DNA from: an uncultured Eubacterium sp.
GTDB taxonomy: Bacteria > Bacillota > Clostridia > Lachnospirales > Lachnospiraceae
NCBI GenBank assembly: GCA_947573465.1
Contig: CANPET010000133.1
Span: forward strand, 1 to 5,507
Reading direction: 5' to 3'
Length of the DNA: 5,507 nt
The notes below the pieces were generated by a model. The model was not told where the DNA came from. It was given only the letters and a program-made list of their open reading frames with translations, and searched no databases. Positions 1 to 5,507 of this stretch are shown here, piece by piece (within the stretch, counting starts at the first letter, position 1; the number at the start of each line of letters is the position of its first letter). The position numbers and the translations under genes are program-made.

Positions 1-106
1 AGGAAAGAAGATTAAATCAAAGAAGACTGTATATGTAAGAGTACGTGTAAAAACAAAAAAAGGATATACAGTTTGGTCAAAGGCTAAAAAGGTTAAAGTA
101 AAATAA
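1..106 (+). CDS. C-terminal end of a fibronectin-III-like (probably surface or secreted) protein, partial
   Basis: One open frame (codons starting at position 2) runs from the window edge to a TAA at 104-106, giving 34 residues. It contains Y-V-R-V-R-V, then K-K-G-Y and V-W-S-K, and ends in K-V-K-V-K. The alternating Y/V/R strand, a short turn, then W-S and a final beta strand look like the last two strands of a fibronectin type III domain. Lysine-rich copies of such domains are common at the C-termini of secreted Clostridia proteins. The start and main body lie outside the window, so the function of the whole protein cannot be stated. It is followed by an AT-rich spacer and a promoter, so it probably belongs to a different transcription unit from zapA. 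The reading frame is fairly secure; the domain assignment is inferred from a short tail. Confidence 0.6.
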   Translation, partial: GKKIKSKKTVYVRVRVKTKKGYTVWSKAKKVKVK

Positions 107-119
107 TATATTTTTATTC

Positions 120-148
120 TTTTAATTTTAAAAGATTTGTGATATTAT
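120..148 (+). promoter_or_regulatory. Probable sigma-A promoter for zapA and the downstream cluster (extended -10)
   Basis: TATTAT at 143-148 matches five of six bases of the -10 consensus and is preceded by TGA at 140-142, the TGn of an extended -10. Seventeen bases upstream, TTTTAA at 120-125 is only a weak -35, as is tolerated when an extended -10 is present. Transcription would start near 155, leaving a leader of about 25 bases that contains the ribosome binding site. The -35 overlaps an inverted repeat, CTTTTAA-TT-TTAAAAG at 119-134, which may be chance in such AT-rich DNA. No experimental support is available. Confidence 0.5.
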
Positions 149-167
149 ATTGAATGATTTCACATAC

Positions 168-173
168 AAGGAG
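168..173 (+). promoter_or_regulatory. zapA ribosome binding site (decides the start)
   Basis: AAGGAG lies six bases before ATG 180-182. This favours ATG 180 over the in-frame TTG at 150, which has no Shine-Dalgarno sequence, lies within or next to the -10 region upstream of the predicted transcript start, and would add ten residues encoded partly by the ribosome binding site itself. Confidence 0.85.
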
Positions 174-179
174 ATAATT

Positions 180-578
180 ATGTCATCAAAGAACTATATC
201 GATGTTATTATCGATGGAAAAATCTATAATATTGGTGGTTTTGAAAGTGAAGCTTATTTACAAAAAGTTGCCACATACATCAATAATATGATTTTAGATT
301 TTAAACAGAATGAAAGTTATCGTATGCAGAATATGGATATGCAGCGGATACTTCTTGAAATTAATATTGCAAATGACTATTTCAAAGCAAAAAAACAAGC
401 AGATTTGCTTGAAGGGGATTTAGAGTTAAAAGAAAAAGAAGTATATGATTTGAAACATGAGTTGATTGTTTCTGATTCTAAAGCAGAAACAGCATCAAAA
501 GAGTTAAATGAAGCCTTAGAAAAGATTAAAAATCTTGAAAAAGAAATCATTAAGCTTCAGACAGAACTTAAAAAGTAA
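180..578 (+). CDS. zapA: Cell division protein ZapA (FtsZ-ring-associated)
   Basis: 132 residues. ZapA is a cytoplasmic protein that binds FtsZ and bundles or cross-links its filaments, stabilising the Z-ring at the division site. The globular head is at about residues 5-45: a beta strand and turn (I-D-V-I-I-D-G-K-I-Y-N-I-G-G), then the hallmark E-S-E-A-Y-L-Q-K-V-A-x-Y-I-N-N helix at 22-36. The segment L-L-E-I-N-I-A-N-D-Y-F-K at 58-69 is the conserved start of the coiled coil. From about 70 to 131 the chain is a Glu/Lys/Leu-rich coiled coil, clearly longer than in B. subtilis ZapA (about 85 residues in all). There is no signal peptide or membrane segment. The start at ATG 180 is set by AAGGAG at 168-173. 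zapA appears to be the first gene of the cluster; a hairpin follows its stop codon, then a U32-family gene 59 bases on. Family assignment is firm; the consequence of the longer tail is inferred. Confidence 0.93.
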   Translation: MSSKNYIDVIIDGKIYNIGGFESEAYLQKVATYINNMILDFKQNESYRMQNMDMQRILLEINIANDYFKAKKQADLLEGDLELKEKEVYDLKHELIVSDSKAETASKELNEALEKIKNLEKEIIKLQTELKK

Positions 579-583
579 TTCAG

Positions 584-607
584 ACGATCAGGCTTCGGCC
601 TGGTCGT
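584..607 (+). terminator. GC-rich UUCG-tetraloop hairpin after zapA (terminator or attenuator)
   Basis: ACGATCAGGC (584-593) pairs with GCCTGGTCGT (598-607) around a TTCG loop, giving ten pairs with a single T588-G603 wobble. C593 and G598 close the loop, making the very stable C(UUCG)G tetraloop often found in intrinsic terminators. The following tract, TTTATTACTAT, is U-rich but interrupted, so termination is probably incomplete. No convincing promoter is visible between here and the U32 gene, so partial read-through from the zapA promoter is the simplest explanation for downstream expression. Confidence 0.7.
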
Positions 608-625
608 TTATTACTATATGGCATC

Positions 626-631
626 AGGAGG
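626..631 (+). promoter_or_regulatory. Ribosome binding site of the U32-family gene
   Basis: AGGAGG, a full consensus Shine-Dalgarno core, lies six bases before ATG 638-640. It fixes the start and suggests efficient initiation independent of zapA translation. Confidence 0.85.
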
Positions 632-637
632 AATATC

Positions 638-2788
638 ATGTCAATAGAGTTACTAGCACCCGGTGGCAGTTATGATAGCGTTATAGCGGCTTTCAATGCA
701 GGAGCAGATGCTGTTTATACTGGTGGCGATTTATTTGGGGCAAGGGCAAATGCGCAGAATCTCACCTTGGAGGAATTGTATTCGGCAATTGATTATGCAC
801 ATTTGTTTGGCAGAAAGATATATTTGACAATCAATACACTTATTAAACAAAAAGAAATAGAAGAGAAATTATATAATTATCTGCTTCCTTTATATGAATA
901 TGGTTTAGATGCTGTTATCGTACAGGATATTGGAGTTTTGTTATTTGTAAAGGAAAATTTTCCGGGATTACACATCCATGCCAGTACGCAAATGACAATT
1001 ACTGGAAAACTAACTGTGAAAGAGTTAGAGCAATTAGGCGTGTCAAGAATCGTAACTCCAAGGGAACTGTCTATTAATGAAATTAGGAAGATTCATGATA
1101 TATCCAATATAGAAATTGAGAGTTTTGTTCATGGTGCTTTGTGTTATTGTTATTCCGGCCAGTGTTTTATGAGCAGTTATATTGGAGGCAGAAGTGGCAA
1201 TCGTGGACAGTGTGCCCAGCCCTGCAGGATGGAATATGATATTATAAAAGATGGAAATATTTTAAATGAGGGAAATAATAAGTATGTATTAAGTCCTAAA
1301 GATATTTGCACCTTAAGGATTTTACCTGATATTATAGAGTCCGGTGTCTGTTCATTGAAAATAGAAGGAAGAATGAAGAAACCGGAATATGTGGCAGGTG
1401 TAGTAAGTATATATAGGAAATATATTGATAGATATATTAAGAATAAAGAAAAATATGACGTTGATGAAAAAGATATAAAACTGTTGGCAGATTTATTTAA
1501 TAGAAATGGTTTTAGTGAAAGTTACTATTATAAACATAATGGTGCAGATATGATTTCTTTAAAGAAACCTGTATTTAGAACAGAAAATACAGAGTTTGTT
1601 CAGTTTTTGAAAGAAAATTATGGTGGTGAAAGAAAGAAATTTCTATTAGATATTTCTGTTGTTATCGAAAAAGATAAGCCAATAGAATTACGTACCTTTA
1701 TAGATGAAGAATTCATTGTTCTTCAAGGGGAGAAACCGCTTATCGCTGAGAATAGGCCAATTACAGAAGAGATTGTACGAAAACAAATGTCAAAATTGGG
1801 GAATACTAATTTTGAAGTTCAAAATATGAATATAATATTATCTGAAGATGTTTTTGTTCAGGTAAGATATTTAAATCAGTTAAGAAGAGATTTTATTGAA
1901 AAAATAAAGGAATGTATTTTATCAAAGAAAAGAAGAAAAAGAGTAGAACAAAAAAAATACACAAAAGTAAGATATTATAATGATGAGTTTAGCATTTATG
2001 TTCTGATATCAAATCTAAAACAATTTAATTCTGTGCTGAAAAATAAGTATGTAAAAAGAATTTATGTGGAAGAATATGCTGTTCAAAAAAATGATGTTTT
2101 TGAACTCATAAAAAAAGGGCATGAGGAAAAGAAAGAATTATTTTTGGCCATGCCATACATATTTAGAGAAAATGATAAAAGAACATTTGATAAAAAATAT
2201 GAAGATGATTTTTTGAAATTTGATGGATTTCTTATTCGTAATATAGAACAATATTATTATTTAAAAAGTAAAGGTCTGGAAAAGAATTGTGTTTTTGACT
2301 ATAATGTTTATACATATAATTCCATTGCAAAGGATTATTTTATAAGCAATAAAATTGCCACAACGATACCGTTAGAGCTAAATTACAGGGAATTGAAGGA
2401 TAGAGGTTGTGAAAAAGAAGAATTTATTGTATATGGATATATGCCTGTAATGACTTCGGCAGGATGTGGTTTAAAAACATGCAGACAATGTGATGGTAAG
2501 AGTACCACTTATGAAATTAGGGATCGGTTAAATAATAAGTTCACTACTAAGTGTGTATGCAATTATTGTTATAATATTATGTATAATTGTAAACCATTAT
2601 CTTTATTGGGATATGGAAAAGAAATCAAATCTCTGAATCCTGAAATTATTAGACTAAATTATACTTTTGAAAACGAAAAACAGGTCAGAGATAGCTTGGA
2701 AAAGTATATCAATGTGTTTATAGATAATCATAAACTAACAGATAATACAGATTCTACAAGAGGACATTTCAAAAGAGGTGTATTGTAG
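638..2788 (+). CDS. U32-family 'peptidase', long RlhA-like form (probable RNA hydroxylase)
   Basis: 716 residues, cytoplasmic, no signal peptide. The N-terminal U32 barrel opens with E-L-L-A-P-G-G at 4-10 and has A-G-A-D-A-V-Y-T-G-G at 21-30. The family signature E-x-F-x-x-G-A-L-C-x(4)-G-x-C-x-M-S is complete at 161-179, followed by G-G-R-S-G-N-R-G-Q-C-A-Q-P-C-R at 183-197 and S-P-K-D-I-C-T-L at 219-226. Residues about 335-425 (K-L-G-N-T-x-F at 386-392, L-N-Q-L-R-R at 412-417) match the collagenase-associated DUF3656 region of long U32 proteins. A second cysteine cluster lies at 610-651 (C610, C615, C618, C639, C641, C644, C651). Although named peptidases, characterised U32 members act as Fe-S-dependent hydroxylases: RlhA (23S rRNA C2501), TrhP (tRNA U34), UbiU/UbiV (ubiquinone synthesis). 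Length and architecture fit RlhA best. C169, C176 and C192, with C224 or C196, are likely cluster ligands by analogy. The gene ends 17 bases before the SEDS gene. Family certain, substrate inferred. Confidence 0.92.
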   Translation: MSIELLAPGGSYDSVIAAFNAGADAVYTGGDLFGARANAQNLTLEELYSAIDYAHLFGRKIYLTINTLIKQKEIEEKLYNYLLPLYEYGLDAVIVQDIGVLLFVKENFPGLHIHASTQMTITGKLTVKELEQLGVSRIVTPRELSINEIRKIHDISNIEIESFVHGALCYCYSGQCFMSSYIGGRSGNRGQCAQPCRMEYDIIKDGNILNEGNNKYVLSPKDICTLRILPDIIESGVCSLKIEGRMKKPEYVAGVVSIYRKYIDRYIKNKEKYDVDEKDIKLLADLFNRNGFSESYYYKHNGADMISLKKPVFRTENTEFVQFLKENYGGERKKFLLDISVVIEKDKPIELRTFIDEEFIVLQGEKPLIAENRPITEEIVRKQMSKLGNTNFEVQNMNIILSEDVFVQVRYLNQLRRDFIEKIKECILSKKRRKRVEQKKYTKVRYYNDEFSIYVLISNLKQFNSVLKNKYVKRIYVEEYAVQKNDVFELIKKGHEEKKELFLAMPYIFRENDKRTFDKKYEDDFLKFDGFLIRNIEQYYYLKSKGLEKNCVFDYNVYTYNSIAKDYFISNKIATTIPLELNYRELKDRGCEKEEFIVYGYMPVMTSAGCGLKTCRQCDGKSTTYEIRDRLNNKFTTKCVCNYCYNIMYNCKPLSLLGYGKEIKSLNPEIIRLNYTFENEKQVRDSLEKYINVFIDNHKLTDNTDSTRGHFKRGVL

Positions 2789-2793
2789 TATAT

Positions 2794-2798
2794 GGGAG
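2794..2798 (+). promoter_or_regulatory. Ribosome binding site of the SEDS gene
   Basis: GGGAG lies seven bases before ATG 2806-2808 in the 17-base gap after the U32 stop codon. The gap is too short for a separate promoter, so the U32 and SEDS genes are very probably co-transcribed. Confidence 0.75.
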
Positions 2799-2805
2799 AT
2801 AAAAA

Positions 2806-4221
2806 ATGAGTACATTTTTAATAATTGTAACAAAATACCTATTTATTTTATTGATGGTTTTTTATGTGTGGGAGTGTTTTAGTGCACTTAGATGCAAGAA
2901 TCCATATAAAGCTTCCGGTATTTTTCAAAGACAAAACGGAATAATATTTTTAACTTATTTTTTGGGAATTGTAACAATTTATTTAAACCAGCAGGATACA
3001 ACGGATATCGGAGTAATTGTATTGGGGGGAGCACAATTATGTTACTTGATTGTCGTATTGGGAATATTCCCGATTATTTATCCAAATATAAATAAAGCAG
3101 ATTTATGTAATATGTGTATGCTTTTAACAATTGGATTTATTATTCTTGCAAGATTGAAATTTCAAAACAGTATTAAACAGTTCATCATTGTTGCAATTGT
3201 ATCTATGGCATCTCTTGTTGTACCATATTTAATGAGTAAGTATGAGATGTGGAAGTCTTTTACGTGGATATATTGCTTCGTGGGAATTGGATTATTAGCC
3301 GGTGTTTTGTTATTAGGCAGAGAAACAGGTGGAGCCAATTTATCTATTAAAATTGGAGGGTTTGCGTTTCAACCGTCAGAATTTGTGAAGATTATATTTG
3401 TATTTTTTATTGCAGGGCTTCTTAGCCGTTCTGTAGAATTTAAAAATATTGTTCTATCTGCGGTAATGGCAGGTATATATGTGCTGATATTGGTGGCATC
3501 CAGAGACCTTGGAAGTGCTTTGATTTTCTTTATGGTATATGTGTTTATGGTATATATTGGTACAAGAAAGGCACGCTATATATTTATATGCTTTGGTGGA
3601 CTGTCCCTTGCGTCGATACTGGCTTATCAGATTTTTGCCCATGTTCGTGTTCGTGTGAGCGTTTGGATGAATCCATGGGCAGATCCTGCAGATACAGGGT
3701 ATCAGATTACACAGTCATTATTTGCATTAGGAAATGGTGGGTTGACAGGAACCGGACTTTATCAGGGACAGCCAAAAGATATTCCGGTAGTGGATCAGGA
3801 TTTTATTTTTTCAGCAATTGGGGAAGAGTTTGGCGCTATTTTTGCAATTTTACTGATTATTGTATGTCTTACTTGTTTTGTTGCATTTTTGAATACTGCT
3901 ATGCAGCAAATCAGTTTATTTAATAAATTAGTTTGTGTGGGACTTGGAATACAGTATGCAGTACAGATTATTGTAACTGTTGGTGGAGCAATTAATATGA
4001 TACCATCTACCGGCGTGACATTTCCACTGCTTAGTTATGGTGGAAGTTCTATCTTAAGTACATTAATTGTATTTGCCATCATACAAGGACTGGCTATTGT
4101 AGGAACAACAACACATCCGGCAAAAAGAAAAGTACCACGAAAAGGAGCGAAACATGTCAAGGAGAGAAATACCCAGGAAATCAGAACCATTGAAAACACC
4201 CAGGAAATCAAATTCCATTAA
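2806..4221 (+). CDS. SEDS-family peptidoglycan glycosyltransferase (FtsW/RodA/SpoVE type)
   Basis: 471 residues, polytopic inner-membrane protein. SEDS proteins polymerise lipid II into glycan strands together with a class B PBP. Signatures seen: F-Q-P-S-E-F-V-K at 188-195, R-D-L-G-S-A-L at 233-239, W-M-N-P-W at 287-291, G-Y-Q-I-T-Q-S-L-F-A-L-G at 298-309, D-F-I-F-S-A-I-G-E-E-F-G at 332-343 (D332 matches the essential Asp of RodA/FtsW), and I-P-S-T-G-V-T-F-P-L-L-S-Y-G-G-S-S at 399-415. I count about 13 hydrophobic segments (near 4-26, 45-61, 69-91, 103-117, 125-143, 152-170, 193-207, 215-231, 236-252, 257-277, 344-363, 374-394, 412-434) against ten in RodA or FtsW; the first three are an N-terminal extension. 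The usual GA-K/R-x-W motif reads G-A-N-L-S at 176-180, without the Trp. The C-terminal tail, about 436-471, is basic and probably cytoplasmic. The last 68 bases overlap the PBP gene. Sequence alone does not decide between an FtsW, RodA or SpoVE role, so no symbol is given. Confidence 0.94.
   Translation: MSTFLIIVTKYLFILLMVFYVWECFSALRCKNPYKASGIFQRQNGIIFLTYFLGIVTIYLNQQDTTDIGVIVLGGAQLCYLIVVLGIFPIIYPNINKADLCNMCMLLTIGFIILARLKFQNSIKQFIIVAIVSMASLVVPYLMSKYEMWKSFTWIYCFVGIGLLAGVLLLGRETGGANLSIKIGGFAFQPSEFVKIIFVFFIAGLLSRSVEFKNIVLSAVMAGIYVLILVASRDLGSALIFFMVYVFMVYIGTRKARYIFICFGGLSLASILAYQIFAHVRVRVSVWMNPWADPADTGYQITQSLFALGNGGLTGTGLYQGQPKDIPVVDQDFIFSAIGEEFGAIFAILLIIVCLTCFVAFLNTAMQQISLFNKLVCVGLGIQYAVQIIVTVGGAINMIPSTGVTFPLLSYGGSSILSTLIVFAIIQGLAIVGTTTHPAKRKVPRKGAKHVKERNTQEIRTIENTQEIKFH
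4141..4147 (+). promoter_or_regulatory. Ribosome binding site of the PBP gene, inside the SEDS gene
   Basis: AAAGGAG lies six bases before ATG 4154-4156 and within the SEDS coding sequence. It favours this start over the later in-frame ATG at 4238, which has only a poly-A stretch upstream. Its position makes translational coupling of the two genes likely. Confidence 0.8.
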
Positions 4222-5507
4222 AAAAGATAGAAAAAAAATGAATAAACAGGCTATGGTTACAACGATTGTTATAGCTTTAATTTTTGTGTTTATGATTGGA
4301 TTTTATGCTCATTTTGTAGCAGTCGATAGTCAGAAAATATTAAACAACACATATAATCGCAGAATTGATGAAAACTCATCAAAAGTAGTCCGGGGCACCA
4401 TATACAGTAGAAGCAAGAAAAAATTAGCATATACAGATACGAAAGGTACAGAACGAGATTTATCGGATGATACCAGAGAGTATCCTTATGGTAAAACTTT
4501 TGCGCATGCTATAGGTATAACAACACATGGAAAATATGGATTAGAAAAAATATGCAACTATGACCTGCTGTCATCCCAAACGAGTGTGATGCAAAAGATT
4601 ATCAATGATTTCTCAAATACAACGGAAACCGGATGCAATGTTTATACAACATTAAGTGTCAGTACACAAAAGGCTGCTTATAATAGTCTGGAAGGATACA
4701 AGGGAGCAGTTTTTGTGATGAATCCGGATACAGGAGCTATACTTTCAATGGCATCCAGACCATCTTATGATCCATATACCATTGATGACATTTGGGATGA
4801 TTTAGTAAAGGATTCTAGTGATTCAAGACTGGTGAATAGGGCAACACAGGGAAAATATATACCTGGTTCTATTTTTAAAATTGTAACTGCATTGGAATAT
4901 ATTAAGGAAAATAAAGATTATGATGATTTTAAATACTACTGCAATGGAAAAGCATCTTTTAAAGGATTTTCTATTAAGTGCTTTGATGGGAAATCTCATT
5001 ATAGTGAGAATTTAAAAGATTCTTTTGCTTATTCCTGCAATAGTGCATTTTCTTCTGTTGGTAATAAATTAGATATACCTGAATTTAGGAAAACAGCGAA
5101 TAAATTATTGTTTAATCAGCCATTGCCATTGGAGATGGATTATAATGAAAGTGCTTTCCGGTTGACAAAAAAATCTACGCAGTTTGATATTACACAGACG
5201 AGTATTGGACAGGGAAAAACCACAGTATCTCCGGCACATATGGCTATGATTGCTTCAGCCATAGCAAATAATGGTGTTTTAATGAAACCTTATGTGGTGG
5301 ATTATATTGAAAACAGTAGTGGTAATATCGTAAAGATGGCAGACAAGGAAGAATACGAACGGCTTATGTCTAAATCCGAAGCAAAGATACTGCAGGAATA
5401 TATGGCGGCAGTTTGTGAATATGGTACTGCAAGGACCTTCCGATATTCTGATTATAAAACTTATGGAAAAACAGGTACGGCGGAAGTAGATAAAAAAGAC
5501 AATGTAA
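4154..5507 (+). CDS. Class B penicillin-binding protein (PbpA/PBP2-like transpeptidase), 3'-truncated by the window
   Basis: 451 residues are visible; the frame stays open to the window edge. Class B PBPs cross-link peptidoglycan stem peptides outside the membrane and partner a SEDS polymerase. Order: a basic cytoplasmic stretch (1-33), one membrane anchor (about 34-55), a short N-terminal pedestal with V-V-R-G-T-I-Y-S-R (78-86, the R-G-x-I motif) and Y-G-L-E (128-131), then the transpeptidase domain from about 180. All catalytic motifs are present: S-x-x-K as P-G-S-I-F-K (nucleophile S239, K242), S-x-N as S-C-N (294-296), and K-T-G as G-K-T-G-T-A-E (K439-G441). So the enzyme should be active and beta-lactam sensitive. 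Small departures are I instead of the usual T after S239, and H-Y (282-283) where relatives usually have H-G. The short pedestal fits the PbpA group. It is coupled to the SEDS gene by a 68-base overlap. Only the end of the transpeptidase domain and any C-terminal extension are missing. Confidence 0.94.
   Translation, partial: MSRREIPRKSEPLKTPRKSNSIKKDRKKMNKQAMVTTIVIALIFVFMIGFYAHFVAVDSQKILNNTYNRRIDENSSKVVRGTIYSRSKKKLAYTDTKGTERDLSDDTREYPYGKTFAHAIGITTHGKYGLEKICNYDLLSSQTSVMQKIINDFSNTTETGCNVYTTLSVSTQKAAYNSLEGYKGAVFVMNPDTGAILSMASRPSYDPYTIDDIWDDLVKDSSDSRLVNRATQGKYIPGSIFKIVTALEYIKENKDYDDFKYYCNGKASFKGFSIKCFDGKSHYSENLKDSFAYSCNSAFSSVGNKLDIPEFRKTANKLLFNQPLPLEMDYNESAFRLTKKSTQFDITQTSIGQGKTTVSPAHMAMIASAIANNGVLMKPYVVDYIENSSGNIVKMADKEEYERLMSKSEAKILQEYMAAVCEYGTARTFRYSDYKTYGKTGTAEVDKKDNV
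4168..4221 (+). repeat. Imperfect 27-bp tandem duplication in the SEDS/PBP gene overlap
   Basis: Unit one is 4168-4194 and unit two 4195-4221. The first 16 bases (AAyACCCAGGAAATCA) are identical except for one T/C change; the remainder aligns as CCATTGAA against CCATT-AA with small shifts. The 27-base period keeps both reading frames, so the SEDS tail shows N-T-Q-E-I twice (residues 455-459 and 464-468) and the PBP N-terminus shows P-R-K-S twice (residues 7-10 and 16-19). The second unit ends in the SEDS stop codon. Confidence 0.7.

Noticed and set aside
94..134. AT-only inverted repeats after the upstream gene (AAAATA-ATA-TATTTT and CTTTTAA-TT-TTAAAAG) as a terminator
   Set aside because: The stems contain almost no GC pairs and would be weak in RNA; such repeats are expected by chance in DNA this AT-rich. 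One may still act with the T-rich run as a weak terminator.
150..179. In-frame TTG at 150 as the zapA start, adding ten residues
   Set aside because: It lies at the end of the -10 region, before the likely transcript start, has no Shine-Dalgarno sequence, and the extension would be encoded by the AAGGAG site that serves ATG 180.
1920..2350. Very AT- and Lys-rich middle of the U32 gene as possible inserted or foreign DNA
   Set aside because: The frame is continuous, the flanking motifs are in the order expected for long U32 proteins, and there are no terminal repeats or duplications; a variable linker domain explains it.
3454..3642. Minus-strand open frame of 62 codons inside the SEDS gene
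   Set aside because: It lies opposite a strongly conserved membrane-protein coding sequence, its translation resembles no family I recognise, and it has no neighbouring minus-strand signals; it is a shadow frame.
3588..3923. Plus-strand open frame of 111 codons in another frame of the SEDS gene
   Set aside because: It overlaps the most conserved SEDS motifs, including the catalytic Asp region, and its Cys/Trp/Arg-rich translation is typical of an out-of-frame reading.
4238..4240. ATG at 4238 as an alternative PBP start, just after the SEDS stop codon
   Set aside because: Only a poly-A stretch precedes it, whereas ATG 4154 has AAAGGAG at ideal spacing. It would still leave the membrane anchor intact, so it cannot be fully excluded.

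Overview
The window is AT-rich Gram-positive DNA from a low-GC Firmicute, most likely class Clostridia and plausibly a Lachnospiraceae-type gut anaerobe. This rests on heavy AAA/GAA/AGA/ATA codon use, strong AGGAGG-type ribosome binding sites, a lysine-rich fibronectin-III-like tail on the upstream protein, and the gene order zapA / U32 'peptidase' / SEDS glycosyltransferase / class B PBP. The lineage is inferred from style and content; there is no rRNA or other marker to fix it.

Layout, all on the + strand. Positions 1-106 are the last 34 codons of an upstream gene, probably a secreted or surface protein with a C-terminal fibronectin-III-like domain. Positions 107-179 hold an AT-rich spacer with an extended -10 promoter and the zapA ribosome binding site. 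zapA (180-578) encodes an FtsZ-ring stabiliser with an unusually long coiled-coil tail. A GC-rich hairpin with a UUCG tetraloop lies at 584-607. A long U32-family protein (638-2788) resembles the 23S rRNA hydroxylase RlhA and carries two cysteine clusters. Seventeen bases later comes a FtsW/RodA/SpoVE (SEDS) peptidoglycan polymerase (2806-4221). It overlaps by 68 bases a class B penicillin-binding protein (4154 to beyond the window end), which has all three transpeptidase motifs.

How they fit together: the SEDS protein and the PBP form a classical polymerase/transpeptidase pair, made from overlapping and probably translationally coupled genes, building septal or lateral-wall peptidoglycan. 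ZapA acts on the FtsZ ring that directs septal synthesis. The U32 protein probably acts in RNA modification rather than proteolysis, and seems to share the transcript. I see no second clear promoter, so the four genes may be one operon starting near position 155, with the hairpin after zapA setting the level of downstream expression.

I found no mobile element, CRISPR array, tRNA, rRNA or clearly new system. The most notable details are the tandem duplication in the SEDS/PBP overlap that is read in two frames, the three extra N-terminal membrane segments and altered GA-x-x-W motif of the SEDS protein, the C-terminal cysteine cluster of the U32 protein, and the hairpin between zapA and the U32 gene.
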